Below are positions 1-7,874 of a stretch of DNA of 44,264 bases, piece by piece. How positions within the stretch are numbered: the stretch's first letter is position 1; the number at the start of each line of letters is the position of its first letter. The notes under the pieces were generated by a model, which ran no database searches, was not told the origin of the DNA, and saw only the letters and a program-made list of their open reading frames with translations. This DNA comes from UBA10183 sp041653835 (GTDB taxonomy: Bacteria; Omnitrophota; Gorgyraeia; Gorgyraeales; Gorgyraeaceae): positions 1-44,264 of the forward strand of contig JBAZEP010000012.1 of NCBI GenBank assembly GCA_041653835.1, written 5' to 3'. The translations under genes and the position numbers were made by a program.

Positions 1-1340
1 CCCATGATCTTTTTAGCGGCTGCCTGCATATCTTCAGGGCTCATGGGTTCATCCGGCTCGAAAAGAGAGAAATTACCGTCGTAATACTCCCAGCCTATAT
101 CTTCTATCGGGTATATCCTATTATGTTTTTCAAGCCTTTTCCTTAATTCTGTCCCGGCCAGAGGCCCGGGCAGTAAGACCTGGATAGTATCTATCTTGGC
201 CTTGCTGATAAACGCCCTGAAACGCTTAACACGTTCCTCCGCAGACATCCTGAAATCCACGCCTTCAGGCATTGGATAACCGAATATGAACATACCGTGT
301 ATCAGGAACCCTGCCTTATGATATATCCTGGTTAAATCCAGCATAGCCTGCGGATTAAGATGTTTATTCATTGCCTTCAGCTCTTCCGCGATCGGTGACT
401 CATAACCTATGGCTATTGTATTGATACCGCACTGGCGCATGGCAGAGAGCAATTCCGAGTCTTTAGCCTTGTCTAATCGTATCTGGGCGCCCAGGTCCAA
501 TCTCATTCCTATGCTTTTCTGGTAATCTCTTAACATATTGCAGAACTTTATGGTTTCTTCGCGCTGCTGTCCGAAAAGGTCATCTACTATAAAAAAATGC
601 CTGGCATTCCTTGTCTCAACAAGGTAGCTTATCTGCTCGAGCAGGCGTTCCGGAGAGGCGTACCGCGGCTTGCCTTTGACAGTGCAGAACTCACAATCCA
701 TTCCACATCCTCTTATCCTGGCAACAGGATACAGGCTGATCTTGGCGTAGCGGACAAGGGAAAAATCAGGTATGGGTAGTTTATCAAAATCCACCTGGGC
801 TTCTCTTGGAGGCGTATAAAATACCTTGCCGTCTTTTATATACGCAAGGCCTTTTATATTGCTGGCGTCCCTGTTATGCTCTATAGCCAGGAGCAATTCC
901 CTGATGGTATCTTCGCCTTCGCCTATAACAACATAATCAACGCCTGATGAGAGCGCCTCAGGTATTGTGTCTTCGACAAAATGCTGGCCCCCAGCTATGG
1001 TAATTACCCCTTTACCTTTATAATAACGCGCCAGTTTATACAGCCGCGGGATCGTGCTTGTAAGCCCGCCGTATAACCCTACGACATCCGCGGGCCTAAG
1101 CTTCTGGAGAAAATCATTGTCAACCCCTCCTTCTTCGCTTATGGGGCCGTGCATGCGAAGATTATTTTCATCAATAACTTCTACATCCCACCTTTCCATT
1201 TCATGCACAGCTGTGGCAACAGACACTGGCCCGAGCGCCGTAGTCCCCCGGGCTATGCGGGAGTAGATATTAAACGCGGGAAACGCCGGTATGATAACTC
1301 TTAGTCTGTATCTTTTTTTCGCTCGGTCGAACAAATTCAT
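1..1340 (-). CDS. B12-binding radical SAM protein, 3' end outside window
   Basis: Reading the minus strand gives an open frame of about 446 codons that runs off the left edge, so the C-terminus is missing. Residues 1-150 look like a cobalamin-binding Rossmann domain (TTALGPVSVATAVHE, then DVVGLYGGLTSTIPR and VIGEGED). A radical SAM cysteine triad CxxxCxxC follows at C212, C216 and C219 (RGCGMDCEFC), then TIM-barrel type sequence with an FGYPMPEG segment. The family uses an Fe4S4 cluster and S-adenosylmethionine, usually with cobalamin, for methylations or rearrangements; the substrate cannot be read here. The start is uncertain. GGAGG at 1342-1346 lies only one base before the ATG at 1340, and seven bases before an in-frame TTG at 1334; another in-frame ATG is at 1358. 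It follows the jelly-roll protein gene closely. Confidence 0.85.
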   Translation of the reverse strand, partial: MNLFDRAKKRYRLRVIIPAFPAFNIYSRIARGTTALGPVSVATAVHEMERWDVEVIDENNLRMHGPISEEGGVDNDFLQKLRPADVVGLYGGLTSTIPRLYKLARYYKGKGVITIAGGQHFVEDTIPEALSSGVDYVVIGEGEDTIRELLLAIEHNRDASNIKGLAYIKDGKVFYTPPREAQVDFDKLPIPDFSLVRYAKISLYPVARIRGCGMDCEFCTVKGKPRYASPERLLEQISYLVETRNARHFFIVDDLFGQQREETIKFCNMLRDYQKSIGMRLDLGAQIRLDKAKDSELLSAMRQCGINTIAIGYESPIAEELKAMNKHLNPQAMLDLTRIYHKAGFLIHGMFIFGYPMPEGVDFRMSAEERVKRFRAFISKAKIDTIQVLLPGPLAGTELRKRLEKHNRIYPIEDIGWEYYDGNFSLFEPDEPMSPEDMQAAAKKIM

Positions 1341-1365
1341 GCCTCCATAAAATATCATAAAAGAT

Positions 1366-2085
1366 TTATCTAAATCGAATCAATGCCACTTCATCAATAT
1401 ACAGCGTGACTTTTATCTGATTTGCCGCCAGGTCGACCGGTGTATCACTGACGATGCCCATAACTTCAAATTGATATGATTTTACCATATTATTAACCTG
1501 GCTTAAAGAGGTTTTGTCTTTACCTGTCCCGTCCCATCTAACGCTTTTCCAATCACGCTGGTAATCGTACCGGGTAACTAGCTCTTTAAAATAAACCCGC
1601 TCCTCTATCCATTCTCCTGCGTGTATAGCCTTAACCGCGCGCAGTATCTCGCCGTCCCCGTCAATAACGTCTGTGGCGATATTAACCATGCTTATCTTCC
1701 CGGGAACGCCTTTTATCGGCTCAATATACACCTTATACGAAATCCCGATAACATCATCCCAGTTTAAATCGGCCGGCCTGTTTTCCCAGTCTAATTTTTT
1801 ATTAATAAGCCCCTGACCGCAAGCCAGGAAATTGTAACTGCCGGGAATAAGTTTTAACGTCAATTTAAGCGAACGGCCGAACGGCGATTCACTCTTAGCG
1901 GCGCTTGTAACAGCCAGATTAAAATCCCTGCTGCCATACTCCACGGTTTTAACGGAATTCCTAGAATCGAATTTGCTGATAACTATCCGATGGGGATTAT
2001 TTGAACGTATTGATATATTCGCGATAAAAACTACCAGCGACACCAGCGCAACCAGTAAAATCGACACATTACTTTTCTTTATCAT
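1366..2085 (-). CDS. Membrane-anchored protein with a jelly-roll (carbohydrate-binding-like) domain
   Basis: 239 residues. A short basic N-terminus (MIKK) and a hydrophobic stretch at about 8-27 indicate a signal anchor, so the rest should be outside the cytoplasmic membrane. The remainder is rich in alternating beta-type sequence and ends in YQFEVMG...VTLYIDEVALIRF. That ending resembles the last strands of jelly-roll carbohydrate-binding modules, where a conserved aspartate sits near a metal site. I do not recognise a specific family, and sugar binding is inference only. A clear ribosome binding site (GGAGGGC, then AATATG) supports the start at 2085. It lies between two radical SAM genes on the same strand, so a common transcript modifying or exporting a cell-surface product is possible. 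Confidence 0.7.
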   Translation of the reverse strand: MIKKSNVSILLVALVSLVVFIANISIRSNNPHRIVISKFDSRNSVKTVEYGSRDFNLAVTSAAKSESPFGRSLKLTLKLIPGSYNFLACGQGLINKKLDWENRPADLNWDDVIGISYKVYIEPIKGVPGKISMVNIATDVIDGDGEILRAVKAIHAGEWIEERVYFKELVTRYDYQRDWKSVRWDGTGKDKTSLSQVNNMVKSYQFEVMGIVSDTPVDLAANQIKVTLYIDEVALIRFR

Positions 2086-2151
2086 ATTGCCCTCCTGACA
2101 AGATTATGACGATGGCGGTACGCAGCCATGGCTCAAAAAAATCATATCTTC

Positions 2152-3735
2152 TTATTCCGGTATCGCATGGCTGCAAATCTTAGATTCCGGGATCTGGAAT
2201 ATGAAGTATCTTATAAAAATACACCTTAAAATAAATCGATAAACTATCAGACATCTTCTTAATTTTAGGCGGAAAGACATTTCTTTCTTTCCTAAATACT
2301 TTATTAATGCGGTTATTTCTTGGCTATGGGCATTAAAATAGTCTACTACCTTCCGGTTTATTAAAAGAGGCACCGATGACCTGGGTACATCCCCCATTAT
2401 TTTAGATCTTATCCGACCATTTAAGAGAGAAACCAGGAAATTTAAATAGATTTCATTGGCATTTAACTTTAAGTCTCCTGAGTAATTATTATAATTTGCA
2501 GTCTCTTCCTTATCTAATAATCCATCGCATTTTGCCCTGGCGTATAACGCCGATGCCGGAAAAAACTGCAGAATAAACGTTTGTAAATAAAACGGGGCGG
2601 ATAGTTTTAATAATAAACTGATGGTTGCCGTCAAATCCTCCCCTGACTCATAAGGATTGCAAAATATCACCTGGTAATTTAATTCCGGTATCGATTTTTT
2701 ATATCTACTTATTATTTGGGATGCCTTTATAACGGCCGCGTTGGAAATATTACGATTATAAAGGTCCCTGTTCACTTTTTCACTTCCTGTCTGTATCCCC
2801 ATTTCCAGTTTAGCCAATCCTGCGTCAATAAGCAGTTCAAGTTTTTTTTCATCAATGGTGTTAGGACTTACGTAACACTGGAAAGGCAGATCAACCGTTT
2901 CTTTATACTCTGCGGCGAACAACTTTAATTCCTGAGATGTCCTTATAAACATAATATCATCAGTAAACCATATAAATTTTAAGCTCGGTAGTTTACTTTT
3001 GAGAGATTTTAATTGCCTGAGCACGACTTCCATGCTGGTCTTTCTTACGATTGAGCCTTTACCATGATACAAGGTTCGCAGAAAAGAATTAAAGCAATAG
3101 CTGCAGGCATTCGGGCATCCCCGTGCCGTATGCATACAGACATTATCCAATTTTTCATACCATTTACCGGCTTTGGTAATTACGTTATTATCCAGAACAT
3201 AATGTGTATCGGCCTCAAAATCCGCAGGAGGCAATGAATTTAAATCCGCTATTAAAGGCCTGACGCTATTTTTTATGATTTGATTATTATATTTAAACCA
3301 AAAATTTTTAATATCAAAATAGGGTAATTTTTTTTCTAAGGCTTCGATAAGTTCATGAAAAGCTTCTTCCCCCTCGCCAATACATACCGCATCCGCGTAT
3401 TCTATACATTCATCCGGACAACTGGTTGCATGGAACCCGCCCCACACTACAAGCTTATCCAATTTTTTAAGATAATCAATTACTTGAGAGGTTTTTTTAA
3501 ATTTATCTGTCATGGATGAAATGCCGATAATATCCGAATCTCCTGCTACTTTAGCCAGTTCCTCTAATATCCTTGTAGAAAAAGACTGCCCACAATCAAA
3601 CCTTTTATACGGGATCAGGAATATTATTTTAACATCATACCCTCTCTGTTTCAGATAGGAAGAAATCGATCTTAACCCTAAAGACCCGGAAAATTCATCC
3701 ATAGAAATAAGAGAGATTTTCATTTTATCTGGCAT
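2152..3735 (-). CDS. B12-binding radical SAM protein
   Basis: 527 residues. Residues 1-130 form a cobalamin-binding type domain (SLGLRSISSYLKQRGYDV, then DIIGISSMT, VVWGGFHATSCPDEC, ADAVCIGEGEEAF). The radical SAM cysteine motif is ARGCPNACSYC with C207, C211 and C214, followed by barrel segments (FIWFTDDIMF, KLEMGIQTGSEKVN, IFCNPYESGED) typical of this superfamily. The last 100 residues are basic and hydrophobic and may be a substrate domain. The reaction is unknown. Codon use is visibly more AT-rich than in the housekeeping genes further along, as in the SGNH gene at 5.3-7.0 kb, which suggests accessory DNA. The start at 3735 is the first ATG; a second in-frame ATG at 3723 (MKISLIS) is equally possible because neither has a strong ribosome binding site. 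Confidence 0.85.
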   Translation of the reverse strand: MPDKMKISLISMDEFSGSLGLRSISSYLKQRGYDVKIIFLIPYKRFDCGQSFSTRILEELAKVAGDSDIIGISSMTDKFKKTSQVIDYLKKLDKLVVWGGFHATSCPDECIEYADAVCIGEGEEAFHELIEALEKKLPYFDIKNFWFKYNNQIIKNSVRPLIADLNSLPPADFEADTHYVLDNNVITKAGKWYEKLDNVCMHTARGCPNACSYCFNSFLRTLYHGKGSIVRKTSMEVVLRQLKSLKSKLPSLKFIWFTDDIMFIRTSQELKLFAAEYKETVDLPFQCYVSPNTIDEKKLELLIDAGLAKLEMGIQTGSEKVNRDLYNRNISNAAVIKASQIISRYKKSIPELNYQVIFCNPYESGEDLTATISLLLKLSAPFYLQTFILQFFPASALYARAKCDGLLDKEETANYNNYSGDLKLNANEIYLNFLVSLLNGRIRSKIMGDVPRSSVPLLINRKVVDYFNAHSQEITALIKYLGKKEMSFRLKLRRCLIVYRFILRCIFIRYFIFQIPESKICSHAIPE

Positions 3736-3796
3736 TTTTTTCTGAGTTAAGAATAATAAAGGGGTACCGGCTTATTGATACCATCCATTTTCTACA

Positions 3797-3886
3797 TGGC
3801 GGAGAGGCCGAGATTCGAACTCGGGGTGGGCGCAAACCCACAACGGTTTTCAAGACCGCCGCTTTAAACCGCTCAGCCACCTCTCC
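3797..3886 (-). tRNA. tRNA-Ser(UGA)
   Basis: A 90-nt class II tRNA with a long variable arm. The 7-bp acceptor stem pairs GGAGAGG (3886-3880) with CCTCTCC (3807-3801); discriminator G and an encoded CCA end follow (3800-3797). The T arm contains the canonical GTTCGAATC. The anticodon loop is CTTGAAA with anticodon TGA at plus-strand 3852-3850, which reads UCA and related serine codons. It is located just downstream of pilT on the same strand, with 13 bases between. Confidence 0.97.
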
Positions 3887-3899
3887 GTTTTATTTTTTA

Positions 3900-4961
3900 C
3901 TAACGTAATTCCTTCAGCCCCATTATCAATTCGTCTTTCTTTTCCGCGAAATTGATGGCTGTTTCTTTTGTTATCTTGCCTGCCCGGTAGAGATCCAGAA
4001 GGACCTGATTAAAGGTCTGCATGCCGTACATACCGCCGTCTTTCAGGTAATATTCTATCTCGTGGATCTTACCTTCCCTGATAAGGTCTATTATGGTAGG
4101 CGTGGGAATTAATACCTCCGCGGCGGGCACTCTGCCTGACCCGTCTTTCAAAGGCACGAGCCTCAGCGACATGATGCCTTTCAATAATAAAGATATCTGC
4201 ATCCTGACCTCGGCGTGCTGATGGGGCTGGAAAAAATTCACGACCCTTTCGATGGTGTGGGCGGTGCTTATTGTATGCAGATTCGCTATCACGAGCTGCC
4301 CTGTCTCCGCGGCGGTAAGCGCGATCGCCATAATATCAGCTGTCCTTATGTCTCCTATAAATATGACATCCGGGGTCTGGAGCATAGTATATTCCAGCGC
4401 CCTGTGAAAACTTTCCGTATCTATCCTTATCTCCCGCTGGCTTATAGTCGCCCTTTTATCCTGGAACAAAAATTCTATGGGGTCTTCGAGCGTTATAATA
4501 TGCTTTGCCATGTTCTTGTTTATATATTCTATCATGCTGGCTACGGTCGTGGACTTCCCGCTGCCTGTAGTGCCTGTCACAAGGATAAGGCCTCTTTTTT
4601 CTCCGCACAGGTCCTCAAGGACTTTCACGGGAAGATTTAATTCATCGAACGCGAGCACCTGTGTATTGATAGCCCTTATTACGATGACAGGCGTGCCTCT
4701 TTGTTGGAAGATAGTAGCCCTGTACCGGCCCAGGTCCTTTATTCCAAAACATACCACGCTCTCCCTCAGGTCTTTATAGACGCGCTTCTGGCCTTTATTG
4801 ATCACTTCCCCGCTCAAGGCTTCGAGATCGTGTTCATTCAGGGTATCCCCGTCCTTAAAGAGTTCCCCGTTTATTCTCATGCAGACAGGACTGCCCGCTT
4901 TCAAAATAACATCGGAAGCCTTTTTATCAACCATCTCTTTCAATATATTGACCAGGTTCAT
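3900..4961 (-). CDS. pilT: PilT-type retraction ATPase of type IV pili
   Basis: About 353 residues from the chosen start. PilT is the hexameric AAA-like ATPase that powers pilus retraction and twitching motility from the cytoplasmic side. Visible motifs: N-terminal PAS-like region (KASDVILKAGSPVCMRINGEL), Walker A GTTGSGKST at about 130-138, Asp-box IITLEDPIEFLF, Walker B region TPDVIFIGDIR, and the His-box ANLHTISTAHTIERV. Length fits the family. The frame is open further upstream to 5051, but GGAGGG with six bases before ATG 4961 and the typical MNLVNILKEMVDKKASD start decide for 4961. No other pilus genes are in the window. It has its own promoter and an unusual structured leader. PilT versus its paralog PilU cannot be separated with certainty. 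Confidence 0.92.
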   Translation of the reverse strand: MNLVNILKEMVDKKASDVILKAGSPVCMRINGELFKDGDTLNEHDLEALSGEVINKGQKRVYKDLRESVVCFGIKDLGRYRATIFQQRGTPVIVIRAINTQVLAFDELNLPVKVLEDLCGEKRGLILVTGTTGSGKSTTVASMIEYINKNMAKHIITLEDPIEFLFQDKRATISQREIRIDTESFHRALEYTMLQTPDVIFIGDIRTADIMAIALTAAETGQLVIANLHTISTAHTIERVVNFFQPHQHAEVRMQISLLLKGIMSLRLVPLKDGSGRVPAAEVLIPTPTIIDLIREGKIHEIEYYLKDGGMYGMQTFNQVLLDLYRAGKITKETAINFAEKKDELIMGLKELR

Positions 4962-4989
4962 AACATGCCCTCCATTCGAATAATGGCCT

Positions 4990-5070
4990 GCCATCCGACT
5001 TGTCCTCCGAAGCTTTAGCGTAGGAGGAAGCCTGCAATGCATGGACACCATGCATTAGGCGCAGGATGGC
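4990..5070 (-). repeat. Branched palindromic structure in the pilT leader
   Basis: An outer inverted repeat gccatcc (4990-4996) / ggatggc (5064-5070) encloses two hairpins. One is TCCTCC (5003-5008) / GGAGGA (5023-5028). The other is a perfect 9-bp stem aatgcatgg (5036-5044) / ccatgcatt (5048-5056), extended by gcct (5030-5033) / aggc (5057-5060) around a 2-nt bulge. Together they could fold as a three-way junction in the pilT mRNA. The first hairpin resembles short hairpin repeats I recall from genomes of uncultured bacteria, so a dispersed repeat is as likely as a regulatory RNA. It occupies much of the 296-nt stretch without genes between pilT and the SGNH gene; 5138-5257 of that stretch is AT-rich and holds nothing I recognise. 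Confidence 0.6.
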
Positions 5071-5102
5071 GGAGAAGCAGGGAATCCAGCCTACCCGTCT
5101 CC
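5067..5102 (-). other. Degenerate tRNA-Ser 3'-end fragment (acceptor/T-arm-like)
   Basis: On plus-strand 5067-5083 the sequence matches the 3' end of the tRNA-Ser(GGA) gene at 7122-7138 in 16 of 17 positions, including the complement of GCCA and the acceptor strand. The match then decays through the T loop. On the minus strand the fragment reads GGAGA (5102-5098), a 5-bp GUAGG/CCUGC T-stem-like hairpin, then CTTCTCC and GCCA, so GGAGA can pair with TCTCC as a minihelix. The T loop lacks the conserved TTCGAAT, so it is not a working tRNA. It could be a remnant of integration at the tRNA-Ser gene or a partial duplication. Confidence 0.5.
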
Positions 5103-5108
5103 AACGCT

Positions 5109-5137
5109 ATTATAATAAACAAGTTATGTTTATGCAA
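5109..5137 (-). promoter_or_regulatory. Sigma-70-type promoter for pilT
   Basis: On the minus strand TTGCAT (5137-5132) is separated by 17 bases from a perfect TATAAT (5114-5109). Transcription would start near 5102, exactly at the GGAGA of the tRNA-like fragment, giving a leader of about 140 nt before the pilT start codon. Confidence 0.65.
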
Positions 5138-5257
5138 GTCGTTTGGTATACAGAAATCGTATAGTTTTTTCAGATCGCTGTTTAAATTATAGCTCTTATT
5201 TTTCCATATCCATCTTTTAAACCTTGGGGATAAGATTTTTTAGGAGTATATTTAAAA

Positions 5258-7036
5258 TTATTTCTTTTGATGCACCAATAGATTTTTTATATGATTTTCA
5301 AACTGAAATTCATACTCAACCTTCCTCCAGTGCGCGACCGGAAGACGCACAGTAGCCGCGGGATCATCCATATCCAGTCTTAAATAAACGTTCCCTTCTT
5401 GAGGCAGCCGAGAAACATCAAGCAAAACGTTACCATCGGCGTTAATAGTGAAATAACGAGAGATATTTGTACAGTTAAAATGTATCTTTGGATCGTTAGT
5501 ATAATTCTTGCCGCATAATATAGGTTGATTATCTACGCTAATAACAACATCAGCTCCATTAGGTAAACCGGATAACTGAGTGGCCAATGATTCCTTATCC
5601 AATATAATACAATTGATACCCTTGTCAAAATAAAAATTCCCAAAATCAACAGTTCCTATATTAATACCTCTGTGAATAAATTGCAGGGGCGCCAATTGAA
5701 TAGTTGTAGTCTCCCCCCTCCACTTACTCTGCAGGATAGCAGCAGCATTATTTGAAAGGTTAAAGTCAACCGCAGAAAATATCGTATCAGCAAAAGTTCC
5801 TTGCCCTGACTTGAACCCGATAAGTGATTTTACGTTAGCAAACGTATCTACCGTAGATAAACAATCCGGCCCTGTGCAATACGGAAACCATGTTTCATGC
5901 GTCATATCATAAAACTTCCCAATTTCTGTTCCATTCATTTCAATGCTTATTTTACTATACTGTGCCAAACTATGAAATGGGACAGTATTCAAGTCTTGAA
6001 AAAAACTGTCGGGATTTTCAAAATCTACAGAAGGAACACGCATAACGTCAGTCCCTGTCAAACATGCAAAAATGTACTCTGCCATAAGTTCATTTCCATT
6101 AGGGCTACAATGCCCTTTATATGCATGGTATAGGAAGTTATTTTTTGATGTGACATAAAAAGCATATAATCCCTCGGGTTTTACCTCGCGGCCTAAACGA
6201 ACAATTTCCGGATCGCCATTGAACAATATTACTTGGGAGGTTTGTTTTACCATTTCACTCATTAGTCTTTTATATATTTCTTTCATCTCATCATTCATGG
6301 AAGGATGATAATAAAATGGGTTCTTTTTAAACCTTCTTTTTGGAACTATAAAATCAACAGGGGCCTCAATGAAAGCAGGCGCTCGCATATCATACCGCAG
6401 ATAGCGCCAATACGGGACAAAACGTACATAGTTCTTTACCATATCCCCATAAGAAACACCTACGGGTTCAATTAATCGTAATTCATCGTGCTCAATAATA
6501 TATCTGGCTTTTATTATATGGAAGCTGTCTTTCGTAGCATTATCCCATCCATTTGAAAAAGTACAATCCCGTTCAAATTGGAAACACGACGGCCCTAAAA
6601 TGACATAGTCGAGATCGTATTCTTTTCCAAAATACCGCCATTTATTAAAAGATTGATGAAAACCTATTGCGCTTTGACCAAAATTAATAACTTCGACATT
6701 AGAAAAACCTCGTTCCTCCAACAATCTTTGCAGCAAGGATGGATAATCATAGCGAAAACTTACTTCATCACCATGTGTAGAAGAATCACCAAAACATCCA
6801 ATACGTATCACTCCCTTGTGTTTATTTTTTGAAAAATGTACCGGACTGCTTTCCTTATCGTCTTGAGGTTGATTAATAAGGACATACTGATGAGGGATGC
6901 TGCGGTTTAAAATATCTTTGGGAGGGATTATTTTATTATAATATTTTATATAAAACAAAAAATCTACCAATATAACTATGAAAAAAACGTACAACACTAA
7001 AAGACTGTAATAAAAAAACTTATTTTTAAATCCCAT
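5258..7036 (-). CDS. Membrane-anchored SGNH/GDSL-family hydrolase with C-terminal beta domain
   Basis: 592 residues. A signal anchor spans about 7-30. The SGNH domain follows: block I IRIGCFGDSSTHGDE with nucleophile S85, a block II-like INFGQSAIG near 118-125, and a block V-like GHCSPNGNELMAEYI with H309. These enzymes are serine esterases, often acting on acetylated cell-wall or exopolysaccharide sugars; the substrate is not visible. Residues from about 345 to 592 look like a separate beta-rich domain of unknown role. The gene is clearly AT-rich compared with the core genes. It is flanked by tRNA-Ser(GGA) on one side and a tRNA-Ser 3'-end fragment on the other, a layout expected for a small inserted island. 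No integrase is present. Hydrolase family is likely; the C-terminal part is unassigned. Confidence 0.78.
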   Translation of the reverse strand: MGFKNKFFYYSLLVLYVFFIVILVDFLFYIKYYNKIIPPKDILNRSIPHQYVLINQPQDDKESSPVHFSKNKHKGVIRIGCFGDSSTHGDEVSFRYDYPSLLQRLLEERGFSNVEVINFGQSAIGFHQSFNKWRYFGKEYDLDYVILGPSCFQFERDCTFSNGWDNATKDSFHIIKARYIIEHDELRLIEPVGVSYGDMVKNYVRFVPYWRYLRYDMRAPAFIEAPVDFIVPKRRFKKNPFYYHPSMNDEMKEIYKRLMSEMVKQTSQVILFNGDPEIVRLGREVKPEGLYAFYVTSKNNFLYHAYKGHCSPNGNELMAEYIFACLTGTDVMRVPSVDFENPDSFFQDLNTVPFHSLAQYSKISIEMNGTEIGKFYDMTHETWFPYCTGPDCLSTVDTFANVKSLIGFKSGQGTFADTIFSAVDFNLSNNAAAILQSKWRGETTTIQLAPLQFIHRGINIGTVDFGNFYFDKGINCIILDKESLATQLSGLPNGADVVISVDNQPILCGKNYTNDPKIHFNCTNISRYFTINADGNVLLDVSRLPQEGNVYLRLDMDDPAATVRLPVAHWRKVEYEFQFENHIKNLLVHQKK

Positions 7037-7121
7037 AAAATCTCATTCTATTAAAAATAGGGGACATGCTATTTTGAAAATTATAATTATACCGAAAATC
7101 TTTTCAAGAAAAAAAGATGAA

Positions 7122-7211
7122 TGGCGGAGAAGTAGGGATTCGAACCCTAGGTAGCCTTGCGACTACACATGCTCTCCAGGCATGCCGTTTAAACCGCTCA
7201 CGCACTTCTCC
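7122..7211 (-). tRNA. tRNA-Ser(GGA)
   Basis: A 90-nt class II tRNA. The acceptor stem pairs GGAGAAG (7211-7205) with CTTCTCC (7132-7126); discriminator G and encoded CCA follow. The T arm carries GGTTCGAATCC. The anticodon loop CTGGAGA gives anticodon GGA at plus-strand 7177-7175, reading UCC/UCU. It lies 9 bases downstream of the M50-like gene, which itself follows serS, so the tRNA is close to the gene for its own synthetase. Confidence 0.97.
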
Positions 7212-7220
7212 GTTAAATCC

Positions 7221-7874
7221 TTACAAAAATAACTGCTTCCAGAAAAACCAGTAAAAATCCCCGGTATTTTCGTAAATGTCCGACACAAAATCTATAAAAG
7301 ACGCTTCCTGGAAAAAAAAGCTTACTATAAGAAAGACTATGATAAGGTTAAAAATATAGATAAAAGATATCGACGACAGATACCCTGTTTTTATAAGGTC
7401 CGGCTGTTTGCCCCGCATGGATTCAGCCGTATAAACAAGATGCATCATTAGGGTGAAACCTATAAGGAATATAAACACGCTTGAGTATCTGTCCGTATCC
7501 ATAAAAAATGACAGGGCAAAATAAGCCGCGGCTATAACAACAGTGTAAATCGGCACCAGGTACGGCGCCAGCATAACGAAAAAATTAGGCGTTGTTGTTT
7601 TAACACTGCCTTCCTTTGACGATACCTTCATATTGCTGGCTTTACCTCCGGAACAAATTGTAGCCAGGGCATGGGCCGACTCATGGCCTAACACATATAA
7701 AAAATCCAGCCGGCAAATCAAAAGATGGACCACCGAATATAATAACGCGCCCAGTATAAAAGATAAGCCTGTCCTGGAAATATTTATATTTGAAATACCA
7801 TTATAAAAACTGACGGTCCCTATTACGCAGACAGGGATGAGCAATATGCTGATTATGAAACGCAGTATCCTCAT
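7221..7874 (-). CDS. M50-like membrane metallopeptidase
   Basis: 217 residues with several hydrophobic segments (about 5-20, 35-55, 98-120, 130-152, 172-190). The motif VLGHESAHAL gives a zinc-binding HExxH at H64-E65-H68 next to a membrane segment, as in M50-type (site-2-like) intramembrane peptidases; GGKASNMKVSS after it fits the loop region of M50-like proteins. A second metal ligand (NxxPxxxxDG) is not visible, so activity is uncertain and the protein may be a divergent M50B member. Its ATG overlaps the serS stop codon by 4 bases (ATGA), so it is translationally coupled to serS. Substrate and role are unknown. Confidence 0.65.
   Translation of the reverse strand: MRILRFIISILLIPVCVIGTVSFYNGISNINISRTGLSFILGALLYSVVHLLICRLDFLYVLGHESAHALATICSGGKASNMKVSSKEGSVKTTTPNFFVMLAPYLVPIYTVVIAAAYFALSFFMDTDRYSSVFIFLIGFTLMMHLVYTAESMRGKQPDLIKTGYLSSISFIYIFNLIIVFLIVSFFFQEASFIDFVSDIYENTGDFYWFFWKQLFL

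Noticed and set aside
4990..5070. c-di-GMP-I riboswitch before pilT
   Set aside because: Only a short ACGC-AAAGC-like segment fits; the conserved receptor loop and ligand-binding pattern are missing.
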